Below, piece by piece: positions 19,464-27,474 of a stretch of DNA of 64,000 nt. Position numbers and translations under genes: made by a program. Source of the DNA: Mycolicibacterium mengxianglii (GTDB taxonomy: Bacteria; Actinomycetota; Actinomycetes; Mycobacteriales; Mycobacteriaceae); contig NZ_CP065373.1 in NCBI RefSeq assembly GCF_015710575.1, positions 3,472,001 to 3,536,000 of the forward strand, given 5' to 3'. The number at the start of each line of letters is the position of its first letter. Positions within the stretch are counted from its first letter, which is position 1. Under the pieces are notes generated by a model. That model was not told the origin of the DNA, did not search any database, and saw only the letters and a program-made list of their open reading frames with translations.

Positions 19464-20665
19464 CAGCGCGCCTCCAGAAGGGCAACCGGCCGCTGTTGCA
19501 GCAGGCGGTGGACGGGAACGAGCGCACCGACGATCGCCATCGCGGGCAGGAACGCCGCAACCATGGCCGATGCCTGCAGCCAGGCGGTCACGGTCGCGAT
19601 ACCGGGAATCACCAGTGCCACAGCGGCTCCGGCGCCGAGTACGCCGATGACGTACGCCGCGACGAAAACCACGGCCGATTCGACGAGGAAGAAGTAGAGC
19701 ACCTCGTCGGCGAGACCGATACTGGCCATGATCCCGAATTCGCGCTTGCGCTCCTGGACCGCGGCCAGAAACGACGACACGGCGATGATGAACCCGAGGC
19801 CCAGTCCGACGATCGAGATCAACCCGAGGGTGGAACTGGTGACCTTGCCGGAGAACAGTGCGGAGAACTTCTGCTCGAACGACAACGGACCCGAGCCGCC
19901 CACGGTGTCATAGATCAGCCCGGATCCGTCTGCGGCGGGCTGCACCGAGGGGTCTGCGGTGGCGGGCAGGCCCACCGCGGCGCTGAACGCCTTGGCCAGG
20001 TCGCGTCGCGCCTCCTGCCCCGTCGGTGCGTAGACGGTCCACCACCCGTTGTCGCCGACGACCGATTGCGCCAGCGCGGTCGACACCCAGAGCGACTGAC
20101 CGCTTCCGGAGGTGGCAACGGTCAGATCCTGGCCGCCCACGGCCACGTGTGCGCCTGCCTCGAGTCCGAGGTGCTGCGCCAGTTCAGAACTCAGGACCGC
20201 TTGGCCCGAATCGATTTTGTCGCTTCCACGCAGTGATACCGGCGCACCGTTGACCTCGGTGACCCCGGAGATGGTGCGTACCCCCCGCCATCCGTCGGGG
20301 ATGGTGATCGCCGGCACCGGACCGCCGGCCACCAGGGCCTGAGCGTCCTGCTCGTAGTGCACACCGGCGGCGGGAACGACCCAGAGTTGGGACTCGCCCA
20401 GGACATCGGTCACCGAATCCGCCCCGGTGATGGCAAAACTCGCAGCGATGGTCCGCACCACCACCACACAGGCGATGGCCAGGGCGATGCCGAGCACGGA
20501 CAGCGCGAAGCGTTCGGGCCGTCGACGGATATTTGCCAGGGCGAACCGCACGAGACACAGGAAAGTGTTACCGGGCGCAGTGGCGATGTCCGGCGATCGT
20601 GAGGGTGTCGCTGTGGGCGCAGAGGTCTCCACAGCTCGAATGGTGAGATCGCCCTGTTTCGCCAA
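19463..20665 (-). CDS. MacB/FtsX-type ABC permease with ectodomain
   Basis: A 400-residue permease. A ~40-residue Ser/Thr/Pro-rich N-terminus precedes helix 1 (RFALSVLGIALAIACVVVVRTIAA), then a ~190-residue extracytoplasmic MacB-type domain, then three helices ending LLQQRPVALLEAR. The coupling segment is QERKREFGIMASIGL. First gene of the five-gene operon with the small permease, ATPase, APC permease and copper amine oxidase. The exported substrate is unknown and no membrane fusion protein is nearby. Confidence 0.85.
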   Translation of the reverse strand: MAKQGDLTIRAVETSAPTATPSRSPDIATAPGNTFLCLVRFALANIRRRPERFALSVLGIALAIACVVVVRTIAASFAITGADSVTDVLGESQLWVVPAAGVHYEQDAQALVAGGPVPAITIPDGWRGVRTISGVTEVNGAPVSLRGSDKIDSGQAVLSSELAQHLGLEAGAHVAVGGQDLTVATSGSGQSLWVSTALAQSVVGDNGWWTVYAPTGQEARRDLAKAFSAAVGLPATADPSVQPAADGSGLIYDTVGGSGPLSFEQKFSALFSGKVTSSTLGLISIVGLGLGFIIAVSSFLAAVQERKREFGIMASIGLADEVLYFFLVESAVVFVAAYVIGVLGAGAAVALVIPGIATVTAWLQASAMVAAFLPAMAIVGALVPVHRLLQQRPVALLEAR

Positions 20666-20774
20666 TCGCAGCCTGGAATGTCGAACGCGTTAACTCGGGC
20701 GGGTCCCGGTTAAGTCGGTGTATCGAGCGGCCAACGGATTTCGTTGCGGGCCGACACTCCAGTGCACAGAAACC

Positions 20775-22199
20775 TCAGCGCCCCCGCGGCGCGAGTGTGG
20801 CGAATGGCTGCGCTTGCTCCAGTTCGTAGGCCAGCTCCAGCAGCCTGGCTTCTGCTCCGGCCGGCGCCGAGAACATCATGCCGACGGGCAGTCCGGCCGC
20901 CGACTGTGCCAGCGGTAACGAGATCGCCGGTTCTCCGCTGACGTTCTGCAGCGGGGTGAACGCCACCCAGTCCGACAGCCTCCCGATGATCTGCTCGTGG
21001 TCCGCGGTGGGATCGAGATGACCGATTCGTGGCGGTTCATCGGCGAGTGTCGGGGTGAGCAGGATGTCGTAGTCACGGGTCAGCCGGGCGGTGTGCCTGC
21101 GGATGCGCGCCAGACGCGCCATCGCCAGCGGCAGCCGGTGCAGATTGTGGGCGGCGAAGCGATCGAGTCCAAGAGTCAGGTTGTCCAACTTGTTGCGGTC
21201 GAAGGAGTCGCCGAACGTCCGCTTGCCTCCGCGTACCAATGCCATTGCGAGTAAAGCCCAGTACAAGAGGAAGTCATCGGCGAACGACGACGGGATCGGG
21301 GGCGCGGAGTCGATCAGGTCGACGCGGTGCCCGAGGCTCTCGACCAGCGCTGCGGTCTTCAAGGTGAGGTCCCGCACTTCCGGGGCACACTCCCGTCGTA
21401 CCGATGTGGTGAACACCGCCACCCGCAGCCGGGCGCGCCCGGGGCCGGTCACGTCGCCGATGGCAGGCAGCCGGGTGTTGCGCCACGACCGTTCGATCTC
21501 GCGGTAGAACGCCGCGGTGTCGCGGACGGTGCGGGTCACCACGCCGTTGGCGACGATGCGGATCGGCATCTGACGCATGTTCTTGTCCAGCGGTAGGCGG
21601 CCACGGGTGGGTTTGAGGCCGACCAGTCCGGTACAGGAGGCGGGGATGCGGATCGACCCGCCACCATCGTTGGCATGGGCAATCGGCACCACACCCGCAG
21701 CGACGAATGCTGCGGCGCCGGAGGACGAGGCTCCCGCGGTGTGTTCGGGATGCCACGGATTCCGCACCGGACCCAGCCGCGGGTGTTCGGCGGAGGCGCT
21801 GAGCCCGAACTCCGACATCTGCGTCTTGCCCAGCGGGACGAGTCCGGTTGCCAGGAACTCGCGAGCGAAGTCGCCGTTGGCATGCGCCGGCCGGGGCAGC
21901 CACGCATCGGTGCCCTCCATCGTCGGCATCCCCGCGACAGTGACGTTGTCCTTGAGGTAGGTCGGCACGCCGTCGAAGAACCCGCCGAACGGGTTGGGCG
22001 CGGCCGCCCGGGCCCGTGCCGGTTCGAAGGCGCGATAGGCCACGCCGTTGAGCTGTGGGTTCACCGCCTCGGTACGAGCGATCGCCGCTTCGACGGCCTC
22101 GGTCCGGCTGATGGCTCCGCCGGCGATGGCTTCGGCGACCCCGACCGCATCCAGGTCGGCCAGCGCGTCATCGGCGAATGCCGAGATCCGGGTCATCAT
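20775..22199 (-). CDS. amiC: Amidase (amidase signature family, AmiC-like)
   Basis: Ser-cisSer-Lys amidase of 474 residues. The catalytic triad is visible: Lys83 in YLKDNV, the cis-Ser in AGASSSGAAA (about 158-159) and the nucleophile Ser182 in DGGGSIRIPAS. Position between the mycobacterial rpsB-tsf block and the preceding region matches Rv2888c (amiC). The natural amide substrate is unknown. It is divergent from a lipoprotein gene 51 bases away. Confidence 0.92.
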   Translation of the reverse strand: MMTRISAFADDALADLDAVGVAEAIAGGAISRTEAVEAAIARTEAVNPQLNGVAYRAFEPARARAAAPNPFGGFFDGVPTYLKDNVTVAGMPTMEGTDAWLPRPAHANGDFAREFLATGLVPLGKTQMSEFGLSASAEHPRLGPVRNPWHPEHTAGASSSGAAAFVAAGVVPIAHANDGGGSIRIPASCTGLVGLKPTRGRLPLDKNMRQMPIRIVANGVVTRTVRDTAAFYREIERSWRNTRLPAIGDVTGPGRARLRVAVFTTSVRRECAPEVRDLTLKTAALVESLGHRVDLIDSAPPIPSSFADDFLLYWALLAMALVRGGKRTFGDSFDRNKLDNLTLGLDRFAAHNLHRLPLAMARLARIRRHTARLTRDYDILLTPTLADEPPRIGHLDPTADHEQIIGRLSDWVAFTPLQNVSGEPAISLPLAQSAAGLPVGMMFSAPAGAEARLLELAYELEQAQPFATLAPRGR

Positions 22200-22250
22200 C
22201 CGACGCTAGCAACACGCGGCTGCGCTGAGCCCGTCGCGTACGGTGTCGAC

Positions 22251-22961
22251 GTGGCCCGCACGAGACGGATCCCATGCCTGGTGGCAGCAGTGGTCGCGTG
22301 CTGCGTGGCGGGTTGCAGCACAACCGTGCCGGGAGCGCCGGTGGCCGAGGGCGGCAACAACCGGCTCTACCGCGACGTCACCGTCAACGATCTACCGCAG
22401 CTCCTGCTCAAACCGGCGGACTTCGACGACATTCTCAGCACCGCCCACATGGCGATCAGCGATACCTCTGAACGCGCCGTGGCACTGGACCCGGGGCAGA
22501 CGGTCACCGGGGATGCCAGCTGCCTGGGAGCCGCCTTCTCGGCCATGGCCAACGTGTACCGCGGTACCGGTTACATCACCGCGCTCGGCCAGCGGATCGC
22601 CGACCCGGGCGACAGCTCGGGCCACATTGCGTTCCAGTTCGTGGCGCTGTACCCGCCGGGCGGCGGAGCCGAGCGGTTCCGCCGGGAGTCCGAGACCACG
22701 TGGCGGGCCTGCGCAGGCAAGCCGATCAGCATCAAGCAGTCCGACAGCGTGACCGACACCTGGACCATCGGTGAGACGACAGCGGAGAACGGCGTGGTGT
22801 CTGTGGTCAATCTGCAGGAGGGCGGAGACGGCTGGGCATGCTCCCGTTCGCTCGGTGCGCGCGCAAACATCGTCGCCGACGTGGCCGCCTGCGGCGAGGA
22901 CGAGAGCGCCGGTTCGAGTGCGACCATCGTCAGCGAGATTCTCGACAAGATCCCCAACTGA
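22251..22961 (+). CDS. Secreted lipoprotein with PknH-like sensor domain
   Basis: A 236-residue lipoprotein. The GTG at 22251 gives a short signal peptide (RRIPCLVAAVVACCVAGC) ending in lipobox VAGC at about residue 22. The rest resembles the extracellular PknH-like/LprH sensor family: LLLKPADFDDIL, the pattern with SCLGAAFSAMANVY, and paired Cys residues (DASCLGA, WRACAGKP, WACSRSLG, VAACGEDE) expected to form two disulfides. There is no kinase domain. Function unknown; ligand binding in the envelope is inferred. Confidence 0.8.
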   Translation: MARTRRIPCLVAAVVACCVAGCSTTVPGAPVAEGGNNRLYRDVTVNDLPQLLLKPADFDDILSTAHMAISDTSERAVALDPGQTVTGDASCLGAAFSAMANVYRGTGYITALGQRIADPGDSSGHIAFQFVALYPPGGGAERFRRESETTWRACAGKPISIKQSDSVTDTWTIGETTAENGVVSVVNLQEGGDGWACSRSLGARANIVADVAACGEDESAGSSATIVSEILDKIPN

Positions 22962-22973
22962 GCTGACAACAAA

Positions 22974-23021
22974 AGAGACCCCGCGCCAGCCGGGATCACC
23001 GGCTCAGGACGCGGGGTCTCT
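22974..23021 (-). terminator. Terminator of the rpsB-tsf operon
   Basis: Perfect 12-base arms (AGAGACCCCGCG at 22974-22985 and its complement at 23010-23021). The loop contains a nested six-base hairpin (AGCCGG 22988-22993, CCGGCT 22999-23004). On the minus strand the stem is followed by TTTTGTTGT, so it best terminates tsf, but it can also serve the convergent lipoprotein gene that ends 12 bases earlier. Confidence 0.85.
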
Positions 23022-23084
23022 ATGTTGAGCGGATTGGTTCGCCGCTCAAGATCTATCGGTCAAGCTGTGGTGGCCGTGCGTGAC

Positions 23085-23900
23085 TCAGGCCTGGCCAACC
23101 TCGAAGCGGACGAACCGTGTCACGGTCACACCTGCGTCGTCGAGCAGCGCCTTGACGGACTTCTTGCTGTCCGACACCGACGGCTGGTCGAGCAGCACGA
23201 CGTCCTTGAAGTAACCCGTGAGCCGGCCCTCGACGATCTTCGGCAGCGCCTGCTCGGGCTTGCCTTCGGACTTGGCGGTCTCCTCGGCGATGCGACGCTC
23301 GTTGGCCACGATGTCCTCCGGCACGTCCTCACGGGTGAGGTACTTGGCCTTCAGGGCGGCGATCTGCAGCGCCACGGCGTGCGCCGCGGACGTGTCCGAA
23401 CCGGTGTACTCGACGAGCACGCCGACTGCCGGCGGCAGGTCAGCGGCCCGCTTGTGCAGGTAGGTCTCGACGGTGCCGTCGAAGTAGACGGCCCGGCGCA
23501 GCTCGAGCTTCTCGCCGATCTTGGCCGAGAGGTCGGCAATGGCCTGCTCGACGGTCGAGTCACCGAGTTTGGCCGCCTTGAGTGCGTCGACGTCAGCGGC
23601 CTTGGACTCCAGCGCCGACTCGAGCACCTTGTCCGCCAGTGCCTGGAACTCGGCGTTCTTGGCCACGAAGTCGGTCTCGGAGTTGAGTTCGATCAGCGCG
23701 CCGCCCTTGGCCGCAACCAGACCCTCGGCGGTAGCGCGCTCCGCGCGCTTGCCGACGTCCTTGGCGCCCTTGATGCGAAGCAGTTCGACTGCCTTGTCGA
23801 AGTCGCCGTCGGAGTCGACGAGGGCGTTCTTCGAGTCCAGCATTCCGGCACCGGTCAGCTCCCGCAGGCGCTTGACGTCGGCGGCCGTGTAGTTAGCCAT
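23085..23900 (-). CDS. tsf: Translation elongation factor Ts
   Basis: EF-Ts exchanges GDP for GTP on EF-Tu. The 271-residue product has the N-terminal UBA-like region [24 protein letters not shown] and the core [23 protein letters not shown] and [30 protein letters not shown]. It follows rpsB by 21 bases and is closed by a strong hairpin. Confidence 0.98.
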   Translation of the reverse strand: MANYTAADVKRLRELTGAGMLDSKNALVDSDGDFDKAVELLRIKGAKDVGKRAERATAEGLVAAKGGALIELNSETDFVAKNAEFQALADKVLESALESKAADVDALKAAKLGDSTVEQAIADLSAKIGEKLELRRAVYFDGTVETYLHKRAADLPPAVGVLVEYTGSDTSAAHAVALQIAALKAKYLTREDVPEDIVANERRIAEETAKSEGKPEQALPKIVEGRLTGYFKDVVLLDQPSVSDSKKSVKALLDDAGVTVTRFVRFEVGQA

Positions 23901-23921
23901 AAAAGCCTTCCCTGAAAAATA

Positions 23922-24758
23922 TTAAGAAGCGTCAGTGGTGGGTTCAGCAGCGACGGCAGCGGCGGGGGCATCCGCGGCACCGGTGGTGGCGGAAGCCAAC
24001 AGCTCCTGCTCCCACTCGGCCAGAGGCTCGACGACGCCGGCCTCGGGCTTGCCGTCGGCGCTCGAGCCACCGGAGCGGGCCTTGAGACCTTCGGCAACCG
24101 CGGAAGCGACGACCTTGGTCAGCAGTGCGGCCGAACGGATGGCGTCGTCATTACCCGGGATCGGGTAGTCGACGACATCGGGATCGCAGTTGGTGTCCAG
24201 GATCGCGATCACGGGGATGTTCAGCTTGCGGGCCTCGGCAACCGCGAGGTGCTCCTTGTTGGTGTCGACGACCCAGATGGCCGAAGGCACCTTCTGCATG
24301 TCGCGGATACCGCCGAGGCTGCGCTCGAGCTTGTTCTTCTCACGCGTCAGCATGAGGATTTCCTTCTTGGTGCGACCCTCGAACCCGCCGGTCTGCTCCA
24401 TCGCCTCGAGTTCCTTCATGCGCTGCAGACGCTTGTGGACGGTCGAGAAGTTGGTGAGCATGCCGCCCAGCCAGCGCTGGTTCACGTACGGCATGCCGAC
24501 GCGGGTGGACTCATCGGCGATGGATTCCTGCGCCTGCTTCTTGGTACCGACAAACAGGATGGTGCCACCGTGGGCAACCGTCTCCTTGACGAATTCGTAC
24601 GCCTTGTCGATATAGGTCAGCGTCTGCTGCAGGTCGATGATGTAGATGCCGTTGCGGTCGGTGAAGATGAACCGCTTCATCTTGGGATTCCAACGACGGG
24701 TCTGATGCCCGAAGTGCGCGCCGCTGTCAAGCAGCTGCTTCATGGTCACAACAGCCAT
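23922..24758 (-). CDS. rpsB: 30S ribosomal protein S2
   Basis: S2, 278 residues, with [66 protein letters not shown] and [22 protein letters not shown], and an Ala-rich tail like other mycobacterial S2 proteins. The ATG at 24758 (MAVVTMKQ) is chosen because AAGGA (24768-24772) is nine bases upstream; an ATG at 24767 would be too close to it. Two hairpins precede the ribosome-binding site. Confidence 0.97.
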   Translation of the reverse strand: MAVVTMKQLLDSGAHFGHQTRRWNPKMKRFIFTDRNGIYIIDLQQTLTYIDKAYEFVKETVAHGGTILFVGTKKQAQESIADESTRVGMPYVNQRWLGGMLTNFSTVHKRLQRMKELEAMEQTGGFEGRTKKEILMLTREKNKLERSLGGIRDMQKVPSAIWVVDTNKEHLAVAEARKLNIPVIAILDTNCDPDVVDYPIPGNDDAIRSAALLTKVVASAVAEGLKARSGGSSADGKPEAGVVEPLAEWEQELLASATTGAADAPAAAVAAEPTTDAS

Positions 24759-24787
24759 TTCGGCCATTCCTTACCTTGTCGGTTGTC

Positions 24788-24829
24788 GTCCGGCTTCGGT
24801 GAAGCCGGACCCTGGCGTCTGCGGCAGAC
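24788..24829 (-). promoter_or_regulatory. Two hairpins in the rpsB leader
   Basis: GTCCGGCTTC (24788-24797), loop GGT, GAAGCCGGAC (24801-24810): ten perfect pairs. Next to it GTCTG (24817-24821), loop CGG, CAGAC (24825-24829). Both lie in the rpsB 5' leader, the longer one ending 15 bases before the AAGGA site. A role in S2 autoregulation or attenuation is inference. Confidence 0.5.
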
Positions 24830-25050
24830 CGGACCCACATCCGAATAACTCCGGAGGCGGGACCGCCCGGCATGCTGGTACAACCCCTGAAGAACGAGGG
24901 TTGCGCACAGGCGCGCGAAGTCAACTCACTGATGCGAGTTGCGGGTTGAAGTTTACACCCTGCCAGCAGGTGCTTTGTCCACAGAACGCCGCGGATCCCC
25001 AGGCCGGGCACCGCGACTGGCGGCAGCGGACGTCAGCGCGCTGAACTGCG

Positions 25051-25548
25051 GTGATGCGATCACACCTGTTCGTCTTCGCGATTGCGGCTCTCCTGCCCGC
25101 GGGACCCGCCCATGCCCAGGACGCTCGCCTGCAGTGGCCGCTGCGGCCCCGCCCCGCGGTGGTGCGGGTGTTCGATGCACCTCGGCCGAATTGGACTGCC
25201 GGGCATCGCGGCGTGGACCTGGCCGGGATCGATGGGCAGCCGGTGTACGCCTCGGGAGCGGCGACGGTGGTGTTCGCGGGATTGCTGGCCGGGCGCCCAG
25301 TGGTGTCGCTGGCACATCTCGGCGGGCTGCGCACCAGCTACGAGCCGGTGACCGCGGTGGTACGGCCAGGTCAGCAGGTGGACTCTGCCACGCCGATCGG
25401 CACGCTGGAGCCCGGCCACGCGGGCTGCGCGGCACGGGCATGTCTGCACTGGGGCGCGATGTGGGGCCCGGCCGCGCGGGCCGACTATGTAGACCCGATC
25501 GGCCTGTTGGCCTCGACCCCGATCCGCCTCAAACCCGTCGGCCCCTAG
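25051..25548 (+). CDS. Secreted M23-family peptidase (LytM domain)
   Basis: A 165-residue exported protein like Rv2891. A signal peptide (FVFAIAALLPAGPAHA) is cleaved near residue 22, then a LytM fold with the zinc motif HRGVD (His52, Asp56), the SLAHLGGL segment (His89) and the third ligand in LHWG (His133). All zinc ligands appear present, so it may be an active endopeptidase against peptidoglycan. Start is GTG at 25051 or the adjacent ATG at 25054. Divergent from rpsB. Confidence 0.85.
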   Translation: MMRSHLFVFAIAALLPAGPAHAQDARLQWPLRPRPAVVRVFDAPRPNWTAGHRGVDLAGIDGQPVYASGAATVVFAGLLAGRPVVSLAHLGGLRTSYEPVTAVVRPGQQVDSATPIGTLEPGHAGCAARACLHWGAMWGPAARADYVDPIGLLASTPIRLKPVGP

Positions 25549-25591
25549 TGCCCTCAGCGCGGCGCCGGTGACCCGACAGCCACCGGTTCGG

Positions 25592-25681
25592 TCAGTCTGC
25601 CGCGGTGTCCTTGTCGCCGTGCACGATCAGCACCGGTACAGGTCGACGGTCGATCGGGATGCGGTGATGTCGGGCTCCTTC
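25592..25681 (-). pseudogene. Possible remnant of an alpha/beta-hydrolase C-terminus
   Basis: One minus-strand frame reads GARHHRIPIDRRPVPVLIVHGDKDTAAD then stops. The PVLIVHGDKDT pattern is the strand carrying the acid residue in alpha/beta hydrolases. Upstream sequence is replaced by the end of the divalent-anion transporter, so only ~30 codons remain. Probably a truncated relic left when the downstream island was inserted; the match is short and could be chance. Confidence 0.35.
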
Positions 25682-25685
25682 GGGC

Positions 25686-27128
25686 CTACCAGACGCCGAT
25701 CAGCTTCATCCAGGCACCGCCTACGACTGTCCAGATGGCGATGATGACCACGCTCATGATGAAGCCGATCCGGAAGAACTCGGCTGTCTTGATGTACCCG
25801 GAGCCATAGAGAACACCTGCCGGCCCGGACGAGTAATGCGCCAGCCCACCGAACAAACTACCGATGAACCCGAAGACCAGCGCAGCGAACAGCGGAGGCG
25901 CGCCGCTCACGATCGCCGCGCCGACGAACACCCCGTACATCGCGATGATGTGCGCCGTGTTGGACGCGAAGAGATAGTGCGAATAGAAGAACACCACCGT
26001 CAGAATCGCGAACGCAGCCAGCCAAGACAGCGAACCGACCGATGCCGCCACCGAATCCCCCACCCATTCGATGACTCCCAGTTCGTTGAGTTCGCTCGCC
26101 ATTCCCACCAGCACACCGAAGAACACGAGCGTGCTCCACGCCGAAGTGTTCTCCACGACGTTCTTCCACGAGAGCACGCCCGTGATCAGGAGTATCGCGA
26201 CACCGGTGAATGCCGCTGCCGTTGCGTCCACCCCGAGGACGCTGCCCAGACACCACAGCAGAAGCAGCAGCACGAACGTGCCTGCCATGAACCACTCGTC
26301 ACGTGACATCGCGCCCGTGGTCTGCAACTCGTCGCGTGCTTGGCCCGGCGCCTCCGGGGTCTTGGTCACCAACGGCGGATAGATCTTCGACATCACCCAT
26401 GGCACCGCAGCCAGGCTGACCAGACCCGGCACAATCGCCGCCAGAGCCCAAGTGCCCCAAGAGATTTCCACCCCCAGTGTCTCCGCCACCTCTGCAGCCA
26501 CGGGATTGCCCGCCATCGCGGTGACGAACATCGCCGAGGTCACGACGTTGACTTGCAACGCGGTCAGGATCAGGAAGGCCCCCAACCGTTTACGCGACTC
26601 CTCCGGTTCTGGGTGGGAATCCTCCAATTGAGCCAGGGAAGTCACGATGGGATACACGACACCGCCGCAGCGCGCAGTGTTCGACGGCGTGGCAGGCGCC
26701 AGGATCAGGTCCGTCAGCGCCATCCCGTACGCCAGCCCCAAGCTCGACCGTCCGAGTCTGGCGACGAAGTGCAGCGCGATCCTGCGGCCCAAGCCGGTGA
26801 GGAGGAAGCCCTCTGCGATGAAGAAGGCGGCAACGATCAACCAGACCGTGGTGTTCGCGAATCCTGCAAGGGCGCGTCCGGCGCTTTCGGTCTTGGTGAC
26901 CATGGCCACCGTCATACCGATCACGGCGACGGCTCCGGTGGGCAGGGGCTGCAGAATCAACGCGACAATGGTGCCCAGAAAGATGCCCAGCATCCGCATC
27001 CCGGTCGGAGCAACCCCCTCGGGGACCGGCAGAAAGTACACCGCCACGGCGACCACGATCGGGATCGCCACCTTCCACAGGCGACTGCCCAGGGTCGGTG
27101 TTCGTCGAGTCGATTCCTGTAGCGCCAT
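25686..27128 (-). CDS. DASS/SLC13-family divalent anion:Na+ symporter
   Basis: A 480-residue transporter of the CitT/SLC13 type with about 11-13 helices. It contains the two hairpin-type ligand motifs: FANTTVWLIVAAFFIAEGFLLTGLG and the TALQVNVVTSAMFVTAMAGNPVA region, and the C-terminal YSHYLFASNTAHIIAMYGVFVGAAI and LVFGFIGSLFGGLAHYSSGPAGVLYGSGY. Expected substrates are di- or tricarboxylates or sulfate. ATG at 27128 has GGGGGC upstream; the frame is open to 27188. Stands alone, divergent from the polysaccharide operon. Confidence 0.88.
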   Translation of the reverse strand: MALQESTRRTPTLGSRLWKVAIPIVVAVAVYFLPVPEGVAPTGMRMLGIFLGTIVALILQPLPTGAVAVIGMTVAMVTKTESAGRALAGFANTTVWLIVAAFFIAEGFLLTGLGRRIALHFVARLGRSSLGLAYGMALTDLILAPATPSNTARCGGVVYPIVTSLAQLEDSHPEPEESRKRLGAFLILTALQVNVVTSAMFVTAMAGNPVAAEVAETLGVEISWGTWALAAIVPGLVSLAAVPWVMSKIYPPLVTKTPEAPGQARDELQTTGAMSRDEWFMAGTFVLLLLLWCLGSVLGVDATAAAFTGVAILLITGVLSWKNVVENTSAWSTLVFFGVLVGMASELNELGVIEWVGDSVAASVGSLSWLAAFAILTVVFFYSHYLFASNTAHIIAMYGVFVGAAIVSGAPPLFAALVFGFIGSLFGGLAHYSSGPAGVLYGSGYIKTAEFFRIGFIMSVVIIAIWTVVGGAWMKLIGVW

Positions 27129-27300
27129 GACGCCCCCTGTCGATGCACCGACACTCGGCGGGTCGCCGATACGGCGCTGCACATTCACCCTATTTCATTG
27201 CCGGGAACTACCGGGCCGAATTGTGGCCGGTGCCGCGAGTACCCGTGCGGCGTCACTGTAAACATCTGCTCCGCAACCGATTTGATCTTGAAAGACACCC

Positions 27301-27320
27301 GTGGAACCCTCAGGTTCCAC
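27301..27320. promoter_or_regulatory. Palindrome in the intergenic region before the polysaccharide operon
   Basis: GTGGAACC (27301-27308), CTCA, GGTTCCAC (27313-27320): eight perfect pairs. A second hairpin TGGGCG-GTAAA-CGCCCA follows at 27361-27377. Both sit in the 346-base divergent region between the DASS transporter and the BcsB-like gene, so an operator or leader structure is more likely than a terminator. No regulator gene is adjacent. Confidence 0.4.
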
Positions 27321-27474
27321 GAATGGCCATACTTTGCTCGATGACCAGAGGTGCACGCATTGGGCGGTAAACGCCCACTAGGACAGGTGTTTAACGTGTG
27401 CGCGGGCGACAGCCGGGGCCCGCGCCACCCTTAGAAAACGCGAAACAGGAGGTCGGGCAACCCCGTCCGGGGCG

